Source: Brevibacillus ruminantium (GTDB taxonomy: Bacteria > Bacillota > Bacilli > Brevibacillales > Brevibacillaceae). From it: DNA of 64,000 bases. The DNA lies in the NCBI RefSeq assembly GCF_023746555.1, contig NZ_CP098755.1, positions 1,454,001-1,518,000 of the forward strand, given 5' to 3'. Shown here one piece after another: positions 10,220 through 19,689 of the stretch. The notes under the pieces were generated by a model, which ran no database searches, was not told the DNA's origin, and worked only from the letters and a program-made list of their open reading frames with translations. Both the position numbers and the translations under genes were made by a program. Numbering within the stretch: position 1 is the stretch's first letter; the number at the start of each line of letters is the position of its first letter.

Positions 10220-11624
10220 AAAGAGAAAAGAGGACCTGATTTCAGCGACACAGGAGTTTTTGCGCATCAAAAGTGTGCTTGATCCTTCTACAGCCAAAGA
10301 AGGCATGCCTTTTGGAGAAGGAATCGGGCAAGCACTCGATTACGTGCTGGGACAATGCGAGCAGGCAGGAATGACGGTCAAAAACGTGGGCGGCTATGCC
10401 GGGCATGCTGAATTTGGAGCTGGCGAGGAACTGATCGGCGTACTGAGTCACGTGGATGTGGTGCCGGAGGGAGATGGCTGGAGCTCGCCGCCCTTCGCTG
10501 CTGAAATCGTTGACGGCAAACTGATTGCACGGGGAGCGATCGACGATAAAGGGCCGACAATGGCCGCTATTTTTGCCGCCAAGCTGGTAAAAGAATCAGG
10601 CCTGCCTCTGTCAAAGCGGGTCAGACTGATTTTCGGGACGGATGAGGAATCGAACTGGCAATGTGTAAAAACATACTTTCGAACGGAAGAGATGCCGACC
10701 ATGGGCTTTACGCCTGATGCTGATTTTCCGCTGATTTACGCGGAAAAGGGTTTGACTGACTTGACCGTGTTCCAGCGTCATGAGGCATTTGCGGCCCTCG
10801 GCTTGCCAGGAGCGGACAATCCGGCCGCGAAGCTGATCTCGCTCGATTCTGGTCTGCGGATGAACATGGTGCCAGACAAGGCTGAGGCGAGATTGCAGCC
10901 TCTGGGGTTGGAAGCCGCAGAACTGATCGAAAAATACGAGGCTCATCTGCAAGCGAGCGGTTTGCGAGGGAGCGCAGAGCTTGTGGGCGGTTCCGTTTTG
11001 CTCCGCGCTGAGGGTGTTTCCGTCCACGGCATGGACCCGGGCAAAGGTGTAAACGCCGGAACCGAACTGATTCATTTCCTGGCGAGTCTGGGATTGGACG
11101 CAAGAGCCAATCAGTTTGTCCAGTTTACCGAACGCTATCTGTATCGACAGCACTACGGGGAAGCGTTCGGCATCGCCCGTGATGATGAAGAGATGGGACC
11201 ACTCACGCTAAACACCGGTGTGATAGCGTATGAGGCCGAGGGAGATGCGGTGTTCCGTCTGAATATCCGTTACCCCCATTCGCTGCCGTTTGAACAGTGG
11301 AGCCGCATCCTGCAAGAGCGACTGGCAGAGGCTGCGTACGCGCTGGAAGTGGTGGAACATCTGCCCCCTCACCGAGTCGATCCCAAGCATCCCTTGGTGA
11401 CGACTCTGCAGCGCGTCTACACCGAGCAGACCGGAGAAGAAGCAGGGATTATCGCTATTGGCGGCGCTACTTACGGACGCTCCTTGCAAGTAGGCGTTGC
11501 TTTTGGTCCGCTGTTTCCCGGACGTCCGGACAGTGCTCACCAGAGAGACGAGTACATCCTCGTAGACGATCTGATCAAAGCGACGGCGATCTACGCGCAG
11601 GCGATTTACGAATTGGCCAGATAA
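10188..11624 (+). CDS. pepV: Dipeptidase PepV (M20 metallopeptidase)
   Basis: A cytoplasmic dinuclear zinc dipeptidase of the PepV/Sapep subfamily, 478 residues, the usual length. Metal and catalytic motifs: GVLSHVDVVPEGDGW (first His and Asp), ARGAIDDKGPTMA (bridging Asp), GTDEESNWQC (Glu pair), TPDADFPLIYAEKG (Asp), and the C-terminal PDSAHQRDEYI (last His). An inserted lid domain lies at about 190-330. The start could be the ATG at 10188 or 10197; both share AAGGGAAG upstream. It likely supplies amino acids from imported peptides. The overlap with relQ ties it to the stringent-response gene. Confidence 0.92.
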   Translation: MTTMNWLEEVEKRKEDLISATQEFLRIKSVLDPSTAKEGMPFGEGIGQALDYVLGQCEQAGMTVKNVGGYAGHAEFGAGEELIGVLSHVDVVPEGDGWSSPPFAAEIVDGKLIARGAIDDKGPTMAAIFAAKLVKESGLPLSKRVRLIFGTDEESNWQCVKTYFRTEEMPTMGFTPDADFPLIYAEKGLTDLTVFQRHEAFAALGLPGADNPAAKLISLDSGLRMNMVPDKAEARLQPLGLEAAELIEKYEAHLQASGLRGSAELVGGSVLLRAEGVSVHGMDPGKGVNAGTELIHFLASLGLDARANQFVQFTERYLYRQHYGEAFGIARDDEEMGPLTLNTGVIAYEAEGDAVFRLNIRYPHSLPFEQWSRILQERLAEAAYALEVVEHLPPHRVDPKHPLVTTLQRVYTEQTGEEAGIIAIGGATYGRSLQVGVAFGPLFPGRPDSAHQRDEYILVDDLIKATAIYAQAIYELAR

Positions 11625-11634
11625 ATAGGAAGGT

Positions 11635-11671
11635 AAAAGCGGTCAACCACATGGTCTTGACCGCTTTTGTT
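11635..11671 (+). terminator. Intrinsic terminator of relQ-pepV
   Basis: AAAAGCGGTCAA pairs with TTGACCGCTTTT, with a loop of about ten bases and a T-rich tail. Confidence 0.8.
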
Positions 11672-11819
11672 GTGTTTTTCATGCGACTCCTATACTATAA
11701 GGAGACGGAAATCGGTAAGATGCCGATGAAAACGAGGAATGGCAGCCGTTTTCTCCGCGTCAGGCACAAAGCTCTGACCGCTCAGGGAAAGCGGCTTCTT
11801 GGTGAAAGGAAGTGACCCC

Positions 11820-13325
11820 ATGACAAAAGCATTTGCGACTTTTGGTTTTCGCCCTGAACTTATGCAAGGGATTCAAGAAGCATTTTACAAGGAGCCGACG
11901 CCCATCCAGGCAGAAGCGATTCCATTGATCATCGAGGGAAAAGATGTCATCGGCCAGGCTCAGACAGGAACGGGAAAAACAGCCGCATTCCTGCTGCCTA
12001 TCCTGAATCAACTGAAGGCAGGAAAACGGGATATTCAGGCTTTGATCCTCACCCCGACCAGGGAGCTGTCGATTCAGATCGCCAAAGAGGCGGAGAAGCT
12101 GGGCAAGCACTTGGGAGCCAACGTGCTCTCGCTGCACGGTGGGACCGATATCGACAGACAGTTGAACAAGCTGAAAGAGACGGTTCACATCGTAGTAGGA
12201 ACGCCGGGCCGGGTACTGGATCACATGAAACGGGCCTCGCTGCACTTCGGACGGATCTCTACCCTGGTACTGGATGAAGCGGACAAAATGCTGGAGATGG
12301 GCTTTTTGGAAGACGTGGAGCAAGTTATTGTAAACACGCCGCAAAACAGACAAATCCTGCTTTTCTCCGCAACCATGCCTGATCAGGTGAAAAAGCTGGC
12401 GCAGCAGTTTATGAAGCAGCCGCCCCATATCCGTATTGAATCCAAACAAAAAACGGTGGAGACGATCGAACAGCTTTACTACGTCGTGAATCAAAGTGAC
12501 AAGGCAGATGCTTTGGTGGATCTCTTGGAACAAGAGCAGCCCTATCTGTGTATCGTCTTTGCCAATACACAGGTGCGCGTCCAGCAGTTGACCGCCCGCC
12601 TGCAGGAAAATGGGTTCTCGGCCAGTGCGCTTTACGGCGATCTGTCCCAAAGCAAACGCGAGCAGTTGATGAAGCAATTCCGCGAGATCAAATTCCAATT
12701 CCTCGTGGCCACCGACATTGCCGCGCGCGGGCTAGATGTCGAAGGGGTGACCCATGTCATCAACTACGACCTGCCCAACGATGTGGAAAGCTACATTCAC
12801 CGAGTGGGGCGGACGGGCCGTGCCGGTCAAAAGGGAAAAGCAATTTCACTGGTGTCCCCGCGGCAGAAAAACCTGTTAGCGCGATTTGCCAAGGCAACCA
12901 AGGCTCCCATCGAAGAAAAACTGCTAGTGTTGGGACGTCATTTGGATGCAGGGCGCCGAGAACGTGCCAAAGCACGGGAAGAGTACTTTATCGAACTGCG
13001 AGAGCAAAAAGCCAAGGAAGAGGCAAAGGAGAAAGACAAGCAGTTTGCACCGATTCGCGAAGCGATCAAGAAAAAAACCAAGGTAAAGCCAGGCTACAAG
13101 AAAAAGCTGGCACGTGAGCTGGATGAACTGAAAACCCAATATGAACGAAACCGCCGCCGTGAAGAAGCGAAAGCTGCCCGCAAGGCCGGGAAAACAGGCA
13201 GTGCGGGAAAAAGCGCTGGCCGAGGCAGGGCCGGGAAACCGGTAGGCGGAAAGAGTGGTGGTCCAGACAGCCGCGGCGGGAGTCGTTCCGGTGGTTTCTC
13301 AGGAAAGCCGAAGCGTGGCCAATAG
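11820..13325 (+). CDS. DEAD-box RNA helicase with basic tail
   Basis: An ATP-dependent RNA helicase of 501 residues, likely in ribosome assembly, mRNA turnover or cold adaptation. Motifs in order: Q motif (PTPIQAEAIP), I (AQTGTGKT), Ia (PTRELS), Ib (TPGR), II (VLDEADKM), III (SAT), IV-V (VATDIAARGLD) and VI (HRVGRTGRAG). From about residue 370 the tail is strongly basic and ends in Gly/Ser/Arg-rich repeats (GGKSGGPDSRGGSRSGG), an RNA-binding extension like those of CshA/CshB. The start at 11820 has AAAGGAAGTG upstream; a TTG seven codons earlier precedes this site and is unlikely. Confidence 0.92.
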   Translation: MTKAFATFGFRPELMQGIQEAFYKEPTPIQAEAIPLIIEGKDVIGQAQTGTGKTAAFLLPILNQLKAGKRDIQALILTPTRELSIQIAKEAEKLGKHLGANVLSLHGGTDIDRQLNKLKETVHIVVGTPGRVLDHMKRASLHFGRISTLVLDEADKMLEMGFLEDVEQVIVNTPQNRQILLFSATMPDQVKKLAQQFMKQPPHIRIESKQKTVETIEQLYYVVNQSDKADALVDLLEQEQPYLCIVFANTQVRVQQLTARLQENGFSASALYGDLSQSKREQLMKQFREIKFQFLVATDIAARGLDVEGVTHVINYDLPNDVESYIHRVGRTGRAGQKGKAISLVSPRQKNLLARFAKATKAPIEEKLLVLGRHLDAGRRERAKAREEYFIELREQKAKEEAKEKDKQFAPIREAIKKKTKVKPGYKKKLARELDELKTQYERNRRREEAKAARKAGKTGSAGKSAGRGRAGKPVGGKSGGPDSRGGSRSGGFSGKPKRGQ

Positions 13326-13338
13326 TAGATGAGTAAGG

Positions 13339-13367
13339 CAGTCCCAAACATTTGGGACTGTTTTTTG
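13339..13367 (+). terminator. Intrinsic terminator of the helicase gene
   Basis: A perfect stem CAGTCCCAAA / TTTGGGACTG with a two-base loop, then TTTTTTGTTT. Confidence 0.9.
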
Positions 13368-13572
13368 TTTGTTAGACTTTGTGAAGCTTAAAAGGCTTCC
13401 ATAGGGTGGGAATTTAGGCTAATTAACTTAAGTGTTTTGAGACTTGGCATATTTCTAATAGTGGGAAGTGAATCTCGATCATGTTAAAGTCAAATGAGTG
13501 GATAATTGGTAAAATGATAGAGAAACTTGCACATTCCCATTGATTTTCGTCCGCAAAGGAAGGGATTACGCG

Positions 13573-14122
13573 ATGATCGTCGCCACCAAATTACATATTC
13601 CGCGGCCGCGAACTGCAATTGTCACACGCCCCCGCCTGGGTATCGCTTGATCAGGGGGATAATGATCACATGCGCTTCTGGGCGCATACGATCACAGCGC
13701 TGAAACAAGCCTACCCGGTTTTTGATGAACAGGCTGTGCTTCGTCATGCCGCGGAAGACGCATCGGGTGACTCGCTGATTGCTGCACTCGTAAACGGATT
13801 GCACCGCGTATCGGATACGATGGTGCTTATATAGGATGATTTTCACCAGATCGAAGAACCGGCGATCCTGAAGGGAATCATTTATCTGCTGGAACGCCTA
13901 CCGTCTCACGTGCATCTCTATATCTCAAGCCGAATTCCGCCGTCGCTCTCGCTCTCAAGATTACGGGCAGGCAATGGGCTAAACAGGTTGGAAGCATATG
14001 ATCTGATCTTTTTTCCGGAAGAAACAGGCCGAGGAGGGAACCGTTTTATTCCCGATGAGACGGCGACCCGTGCAGAGGCAGTCGCCATACTGCTAAGGAT
14101 GCTGGAATACAAAGAAGATTAA
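13573..14122 (+). pseudogene. Remnant: MalT/LuxR-type regulator joined to an S-layer-domain tail
   Basis: The first 22 codons (ATKLHIPRPRTAIVTRPRL) match the start of large ATP-dependent MalT-like LuxR regulators. The frame then shifts, and the next block reads AWVSLDQGDNDHMRFWAHTI, part of the same family but normally downstream of a Walker A site that is absent here. After a TAG at 13832 the same frame continues with DDFHQIEEPAIL, LLERLPSHVHLYISSRIPPS and LSLSRLRA, all family-typical. The last codons change character: RFIPDETATRAEAVAILLRM is the end of an S-layer homology domain. So an internal deletion, a stop and a fusion of two unrelated genes are visible. It is not expected to be functional. 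Confidence 0.75.
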
Positions 14123-14131
14123 CAAGGTGGT

Positions 14132-14187
14132 GGCGGACGCGAATGGAGTAATTTCTTTTTCCATAACGTGTCCGCCCTCGTTTTTGC
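14132..14187 (+). terminator. Terminator-like hairpin behind the S-layer-domain tail
   Basis: GGCGGAC pairs with GTCCGCC across a loop of about 30 bases and is followed by CTCGTTTTT. It probably belonged to the lost S-layer-domain gene. From here to 14432 only short unassignable fragments remain. Confidence 0.5.
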
Positions 14188-14432
14188 CACGGGAAAGGCG
14201 AGGCGCTACTGAACGCCATTAAAAAGAGGGATCGTTGATTTTTGTTCGGATCTTAATTGGGAGCGACACCGGAGCAGGTGCTTATATTGGATGAGGGCGT
14301 CGCCATCTACCAGCCCATGGTCCGGCGGCTTCTCCGCCCCTTGACGGATTCCCCGACAGGTCTGATCTGATAGTCTAATTCCGAGATGATTTTCCGGTAT
14401 TGCTTCAGAATGACTCAGAAAAGGAGTTTGTC

Positions 14433-14987
14433 ATGAAGAGATCGCTGCACAAATCCATCTGGTTTACCAGTCCGGTAACTCTATGTTTGTCTGCCATTGC
14501 GGTTGCGATTACGTTTGCCATCGTCATTGTCATAGGCGTCTTTCCTCCATGGCCAGCAGTGGCAGAACAGAATCCGCCTCCCGCTGACTCTTCCTTAGCG
14601 TCTGCTGGCCAGGATGGGCGAAAGGGCCTCTTCGAAAAAGTGGATCAGTACATGGATGTGGCGAGTCCGAAACTGAAGGCCACGGGCGGCACCATGGTGA
14701 TAGTGGAGGATGGAAACATCGTCTACACCCGTGAATGGGGAGCAGCGTGTGATGGTCAAACCCATGTTGCAGCACAAACTAAGCCCGGTGAGTGGCACCA
14801 GTACAGCAACGCGAATTACGGGGTGCTGGGAGCCTTGATCGAACAGATTTACGGCGTGCCTTTTGATGAATATATGGACAGAGAGGTATTTCAGAAGCTC
14901 GACTTGAAACGGGCAGCAGCCAGTGTTCAGCAGGTCATGGAAAAGGGGCTGCTCGCATTTTATGGCCTTTTTTCAATCCCACTATAG
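14433..14987 (+). pseudogene. Decayed serine hydrolase (beta-lactamase family)
   Basis: A 184-residue reading frame starting at an ATG with AAGGAG upstream. Residues 10-35 form one membrane anchor. The exported part starts like class C beta-lactamase-type hydrolases (GTMVIVEDGNIVYTREWG) and later shows the YSNANYGVLGALIEQIYG block with the Tyr-x-Asn motif. The SxxK nucleophile that should lie between these blocks is missing, and the protein stops at about half the normal length with a non-family tail. An internal deletion and a 3' truncation explain this. Catalysis is not possible as encoded. Confidence 0.7.
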
Positions 14988-15183
14988 GTCAGATAAAAGG
15001 GGAAAAAACCGCGGTGATACCTGCGTTATAGATAAAAAATGAAAGTGGCATTTGCAAAACGAAGGAAAGGACGAAAGGAAATAAGGTCATGTTAATGATC
15101 TTCTTTAAAATAAAAGGATAATTCCATAAAAAGACTTATGATTTTAACTCCTTGCTATAATGAAGGCAAGGGAGTGAGAAATC

Positions 15184-15618
15184 ATGGACCGTATCGACGA
15201 ACAGATTTTGTATTTGCTGAAGAAAAATGGCCGGATGACTGGTTCGGAGCTGGGGAAGCATGTCCATTTGTCGGTTCCGGCTGTATCCGAGCGTATACGG
15301 AAAATGGAATAAAAGGGATTAATTGACTGTTTCACTGTGAAACTAAACAGGGAAAAAATAGGTTTCCCCTTGCTGGCTTTCATGTTTGTGCAGTTGGAGA
15401 AGCCAGAGCACATCCCGGCTTTTCGCCAATCCATGCTGGCACATGAGCAGATTCTGGAGTGTCATCACATCGCGGGGGAATATGACTATTTGTTGAAAAC
15501 CGTCTCCAGGTCCCCGGCCGATCTCGAAAACCTGATCTCCAACACGATCAAAGGAGTAAAGGGTGTCGTCAAATCAAATACTGTCGTCTCCCTGTCGACG
15601 TTGAAGGAAGAGGGGTGA
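15184..15618 (+). pseudogene. Lrp/AsnC-family regulator with a nonsense codon
   Basis: Reads through the helix-turn-helix (MDRIDEQILYLLKKNGRMTG, then LGKHVHLSVPAVSERIRKME) to a TAA at 15310-15312, then continues in the same frame with KGLIDCFTVKLNREKIGFPL and a complete RAM ligand domain (AGEYDYLLKTVSRSPADLE). The family normally has Glu at the stop position, so a single GAA-to-TAA change would explain it; a sequencing error is possible. The last base pairs overlap the start of the LysE gene (GTGA), so the regulator and exporter formed a classic amino-acid efflux operon. Confidence 0.85.
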
Positions 15619-15884
15619 CAGAACAGATGGCGATCGTAGAAGGTTTGCTTTTTGGATTTGTGCTGCAGCTTTCGATCGGTCCGGTCTGCCTGTCCGTCTG
15701 GCAGCGGTCCCTCACGGCCGGGTTTTGGCAAGCATGGCTGATGATACTGGGGGTCGCGACAGTGGACGCCGCCTATATGATGGCTGCCCTTTGGGGCATT
15801 GGCCGGTTTCTGGAAAATCCGGTTGTCGGTGCAGCACTCATCGTGTATGGGATCATCCTGCTCGGGAGGGGACTGGTCCTATAG
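15615..15884 (+). pseudogene. Truncated LysE-family exporter
   Basis: Ninety codons from a GTG that overlaps the Lrp stop. The N-terminal half of a LysE/RhtB exporter is recognisable: GLLFGFVLQLSIGPVCLSVW is the first helix with the family's GP motif, followed by two more helices to GRGLVL and a stop. Family members have about 200 residues and six helices; the second half is not found downstream. Together with the nonsense codon in its regulator, this shows an amino-acid export operon in decay. Confidence 0.75.
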
Positions 15885-16007
15885 ATGCAGGGTTTTCCTC
15901 GTATCCGAAAACAGGTACAATGGATAGAAGAATGAGAGAAACGTTCGTTTACTCTGGACCAAAAGCCCTAGATAAGGGACTACACTGGGTGTGAGGAGAA
16001 ACCTGTG

Positions 16008-16253
16008 ATGAAGCAACAATTTTGTGAACAATGCGGTCTGCCGATTCCGCTTACGGAATCGGGATGCAAATCGTGCGCGCTGGAAGAACTGGATGAATAT
16101 CGCATCGTGCGAGAGTATCTTCGTCTCCATCCGAACTCAAACGCGATGCAAATCGCCAATACTACCGGAATCTCTATCTCGCGAATTCTCCGCTACATAA
16201 AAAATGGTTCATTAACCATGGTCAATGACATGCCCAATCGACGCAATCGGTAG
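16008..16253 (+). CDS. Small zinc-ribbon / helix-turn-helix protein (YvyF-like)
   Basis: An 81-residue protein with two CxxC pairs at residues 6-9 and 20-23, then a helical part (YRIVREYLRLHPNSNAMQIA) and a helix-turn-helix-like end (TTGISISRILRYIKNGSL). The layout resembles YvyF/TIGR03826 flagellar-operon proteins. Here it stands alone, with no flagellar genes within view, so a flagellar role is uncertain. GAGGAG lies upstream; GTG at 16005 is an alternative start. TACAAT at about 15916 could be its -10 box. Its own terminator follows. Confidence 0.7.
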   Translation: MKQQFCEQCGLPIPLTESGCKSCALEELDEYRIVREYLRLHPNSNAMQIANTTGISISRILRYIKNGSLTMVNDMPNRRNR

Positions 16254-16264
16254 GTAAGCCCGCC

Positions 16265-16309
16265 AGCAAAGAGAATCATGCCACTCTCTTTGCTGAGGGG
16301 CTTTTTTTG
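16265..16309 (+). terminator. Intrinsic terminator after the zinc-ribbon gene
   Basis: AGCAAAGAG pairs with CTCTTTGCT; GAGGGGC and a run of seven T follow. It may also stop the convergent methyltransferase transcript. Confidence 0.8.
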
Positions 16310-16351
16310 TTTGGCAGCCTAAAATTTCCCGAGGCGGGAGCACGAAGCTGG

Positions 16352-17767
16352 TTACAGCCAGCGCAATCCTTTGGGATAGTGGTTTTTCAATTGTTCCTGG
16401 GCCTGCTTCCCCCAGCCAATGGGATATCCATCTACGCAGACGAGTGTCCATCCGTTTTCGCCGTCACGTGTCAACGTCTCCCCCTTCAGGTAGCGAAGCA
16501 GATCGGGATCGTCAGCGCGGTAATTTGCCGTGCGCGCAGCATCGCTCGCTTGGATAGCCAGAGCCAGTGCATGAGACGGCTCGAGGCGGTTCTTTTTGAG
16601 CGTACCGATGTGCAGCCCGATCCGGTTGATTCGCAGTCCGGTTAAATCAAGTCCGGGGTGTGGGGTATAATAAAGCTGGTCGCCAAATAACAAAAAGGCA
16701 GAGGAATCAGGATACCTGTCACCAAGGGCAGGGAGCGATTCTTTTACAAAGGCCATCCAGGCTGCGACCGCTTCCCTCTGGCCGGCAGCGCTTTCCGCTT
16801 TTCCGTTCTTTTTTCGGGCTTGCTTGCGGGGGGGTTCGTCTCCTTCGGCAGTAAATGCTTTGACCAGCTTGGCGACGAAGTGCCCCTCCCCTTCCAGCAG
16901 ATGCGGCCACAGTCTAGCCGTGTGAACGAGAGAAGGCTGCGGGGGATCAGACCATTCAGGTCGTCCGGATTTGATGGTTGGTACAGATGAAATTGGCATC
17001 AAGGCAAAATCGGAGTGGCGTTGCAAGAAGGAAACGAGGGTTTGTTCGTTCTCCAGCGGAGCGAATGTACATGTCGAGTAGACAAGCGTTCCCCCCGGCT
17101 TCAGCATGGTGGCGGCCGCCTCCAGAATTGAAAGCTGTGTGCGGTGGCATTCCGTCACCTTTTCCAAAGACCAATCCTCGATCGCTTCTGGCAATTTGCG
17201 AAACATCCCTTCGCCCGAACAAGGCGCGTCAACCAGAATCCGGTCAAAAAACAAGGGGAACCGCTCTGCCAGCCGCTCCGGTGTCTCATTGGTCACGATC
17301 GCGTTTTGAATACCCAAACGCTCTATATTTTGCGAGAGGGCTTTCACCCGTGTGGGATGCGGTTCATTGGCGATCAGCAGGCCTTCGCCGCGCAAAGCAG
17401 CCGCCAGTTGGGTAGACTTGCCTCCGGGTGCTGCACACAGATCGAGCACGTTTTCGCCAGGCTGCACATCTGCTGCTACCGCCGGAAACATGGCGCTGGG
17501 TTCTTGCAGATAATACAAACCGGCTGCATGATAGGGATGCTTCCCTGGCCGGACTCCCTCCCCGTAACGAAATCCGAGAGGGCACCACTCGACAGGTTCT
17601 AAGGGAAACGGGGACAGAGCGAGAAACGAACGGCACTCTGTTTTCAAAGGATTAACCCGCAACCCGTGGATGAAAGGCTTCTCGTAGCTGGCAAGAAAGG
17701 ATGGATACTCCTCTTTCAGTAATGCCTGCATACGCATGGTGAAGTCGGTGGGTAAAGCGTTTTTCAT
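16352..17767 (-). CDS. RsmF-like rRNA (cytosine-C5) methyltransferase
   Basis: A NOL1/NOP2/Sun-family methyltransferase of 471 residues acting on rRNA. The N-terminal region has FIHGLRVNPLK. The SAM pocket is ENVLDLCAAPGGKSTQLAAA. The first catalytic motif is LVDAPCSGEGMFRK, and the nucleophile motif is VYSTCTFAPLENE. A separate C-terminal domain from about residue 330 (AWMAFVKESLPALGDRYPD and after) resembles the PUA-like region of RsmF/YebU, which suggests 16S rRNA C1407-type modification rather than RsmB. A lysine-rich linker lies near 310. It stands alone and is divergent from the membrane protein at 17855. Confidence 0.9.
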   Translation of the reverse strand: MKNALPTDFTMRMQALLKEEYPSFLASYEKPFIHGLRVNPLKTECRSFLALSPFPLEPVEWCPLGFRYGEGVRPGKHPYHAAGLYYLQEPSAMFPAVAADVQPGENVLDLCAAPGGKSTQLAAALRGEGLLIANEPHPTRVKALSQNIERLGIQNAIVTNETPERLAERFPLFFDRILVDAPCSGEGMFRKLPEAIEDWSLEKVTECHRTQLSILEAAATMLKPGGTLVYSTCTFAPLENEQTLVSFLQRHSDFALMPISSVPTIKSGRPEWSDPPQPSLVHTARLWPHLLEGEGHFVAKLVKAFTAEGDEPPRKQARKKNGKAESAAGQREAVAAWMAFVKESLPALGDRYPDSSAFLLFGDQLYYTPHPGLDLTGLRINRIGLHIGTLKKNRLEPSHALALAIQASDAARTANYRADDPDLLRYLKGETLTRDGENGWTLVCVDGYPIGWGKQAQEQLKNHYPKGLRWL

Positions 17768-17854
17768 AGCATGCCTCCAATGTCAGATTTTGTCTTCCTT
17801 TTAGAGGAAAAAGAAGAATCATGGCGAATCATTTTTAAGGTGAGGTGAGGACAG

Positions 17855-18616
17855 TTGAAAGAATCCCGCGCGGAACGGTACCGCTCACGCCGGCGGAATG
17901 ATTCGGAAGTTAGCCGGTTTTGGATTATGGGTTTGCTCTTCTCACTGCTGGTACTAGCCTTTGAATTTTTGATCGAGATTCCTGTTGACGCCAAATGGCT
18001 TCAAGAGATGGAAATGGCTTTATTCAGTGCAAGCTTTACCCTGCTTGCCTTTTACCTGTTGGGTCTGACGTTTGTCTTCTCGCGTCAGCAGGAGGCGGGC
18101 AAGGTAAACCACCATGTCATCATTTACGCCTGGCTGGGAGCCATCCTGTTTCACCTCTTCCTGCTGATCACCAACATCGCCAACCAACATGTGTACAAAG
18201 CGGGAATCATTTTATTTTTAGGGCCTTTATTTTTAACTGTTTACCATTTTATCACGTACTTGTCCGCTTTGCGCGCAGCAAGACGAGAACAGGATATGGC
18301 GACCGCTGCCTCCTATGAACGGGCAGCGTATCAGCTTATTCTCGAAGGATCCAAGGTGTACAGTGAAATAAGCAGGCTGAAAATCGCCTATCCAGAGGTA
18401 GAACAGATGCTCAGAGCTAATGATTTTTACGACAAATTGGAACGCTATGCTCTGGAAATGCAGCAGTATCTGCAGGCGAAACAATTTACCCGAAAAGACG
18501 TGGAAGTGCTGGAAGGCCATTTTCTCTACCTGGAAAACCTGCTTCATTTGGCGAAGCAGCATCCGGGAATTATGGAATCGCGTGCGTTTGCCCATCGCGA
18601 AAATTACGAAAGCTAG
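17855..18616 (+). CDS. Membrane protein of unknown function with cytoplasmic helical tail
   Basis: I do not recognise the family. The protein has 253 residues: a basic N-terminus (RAERYRSRRR), four predicted membrane helices at about 22-42, 53-75, 85-105 and 112-135, then about 115 residues of mostly helical, charged sequence (YERAAYQLILEGSKVYSEIS and on). The layout suggests a membrane anchor with a cytosolic interaction domain. The TTG start is supported by AAGGTGAGGTGAGG upstream. A soluble chemoreceptor gene follows 105 bases later; a functional link is not shown. Confidence 0.6.
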   Translation: MKESRAERYRSRRRNDSEVSRFWIMGLLFSLLVLAFEFLIEIPVDAKWLQEMEMALFSASFTLLAFYLLGLTFVFSRQQEAGKVNHHVIIYAWLGAILFHLFLLITNIANQHVYKAGIILFLGPLFLTVYHFITYLSALRAARREQDMATAASYERAAYQLILEGSKVYSEISRLKIAYPEVEQMLRANDFYDKLERYALEMQQYLQAKQFTRKDVEVLEGHFLYLENLLHLAKQHPGIMESRAFAHRENYES

Positions 18617-18721
18617 TCTCCAAAAATGCTTGTAGCTGTCGTTTGGCAGGCTGCAGGCTGTTGCATTCTATTTTTTGAAAAACAAGCAAACGTTTTTCAC
18701 GAGAAAAGGAGAGTGTTGTTG

Positions 18722-19672
18722 ATGTTTTGGAAGAAAAAGAACCAGGAAGCGGGCCAATTGGAGGTAGCTGCGACAGCAGTAGCCGTGGCAGAACCCGTAC
18801 AGGAAAATCAGGCAGAGCTGAAAGAAGAATTGCTTGCCGTTTATGAACAAATGGGTGCCATTATCCAGCAGCATGGCCGCGTAAACGATCAGCATGGATC
18901 GCTCGATGCACTGGCGAACAAGATGAGAGAAATCGTGGACAAAATCCAGGGCATCACTGCTGAGACGGATCAGTCGGCAAACCATCTCTTTTCTCGCGGA
19001 GAACGTCTGACAGGTATCTGTATGCAATCCGTCGAGCGTGCCAATGAAGGCAGGCTCGCTATGACTGAGGTCGTCCAAGTGATGAGCCTCCTTGAACAGC
19101 AATCGGCCAGCACCTCTGCATCGATGAGCAGACTGGAGGATCGCTCCTCCGAGATTACCAGCATCGTGCAAGTGATCAGCGATATCGCCAACCAGACGAA
19201 CCTCCTGGCACTCAATGCCGCTATTGAGGCAGCTCGTGCCGGTGAACAGGGACGAGGCTTTGCCGTCGTAGCAGACGAGGTGCGGAAACTGGCTGAAATG
19301 ACAGCGAATTCGACCAAAAATATTGCCGAGCTGATTGGAAAAATTCAAGAAGAAACAAAAGAAGCGATCGCCAACAGTGAAAAAAGCGGAAGCGCCATCC
19401 AATCAGGCTTGTCGACCAGCAAGGAAGCGGCCGGGAAGATGGACAGCATCGTGCAAGCCTTGCGTGATGTGAGTGAAGAGACGGCGGGCGTCATGGAAAT
19501 CATTCAACAACAAAAGCGTTTCGCTGACGAGAATGAGGCCCAGGTTCAGAAGGCTAAGCTGGCATTGGAGGAAATGAACGAAGCATTGGTTCATCATGTA
19601 CAAGAGGCGAGTGTGGTTGACCAGCAGCTTGAGGCCAGCTACCAAAATATTCAACGTGTATTGTCGAAATAA
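18722..19672 (+). CDS. Soluble methyl-accepting chemotaxis-type receptor
   Basis: A signalling protein of 316 residues without membrane segments. After a short Ala/Val-rich N-terminus (residues 10-30), the whole length is predicted coiled coil with the conserved receptor tip [20 protein letters not shown] and [17 protein letters not shown]. No sensor domain is recognisable, so it may sense cytoplasmic cues through its coiled coil or a partner. The start is placed at 18722 (MFWKKKNQ); GTG and TTG codons just upstream also lie within reach of AAAAGGAGAG. A terminator follows. Confidence 0.87.
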   Translation: MFWKKKNQEAGQLEVAATAVAVAEPVQENQAELKEELLAVYEQMGAIIQQHGRVNDQHGSLDALANKMREIVDKIQGITAETDQSANHLFSRGERLTGICMQSVERANEGRLAMTEVVQVMSLLEQQSASTSASMSRLEDRSSEITSIVQVISDIANQTNLLALNAAIEAARAGEQGRGFAVVADEVRKLAEMTANSTKNIAELIGKIQEETKEAIANSEKSGSAIQSGLSTSKEAAGKMDSIVQALRDVSEETAGVMEIIQQQKRFADENEAQVQKAKLALEEMNEALVHHVQEASVVDQQLEASYQNIQRVLSK

Positions 19673-19689
19673 ACCATTTCTTTTGAACA

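Noticed and set aside
14221..14370. Fragment reading PEQVLILDEGVAIYQPMV as a possible gene piece
   Set aside because: Open for only about 35 codons without a start or recognisable family. It was left unassigned within the decay zone.
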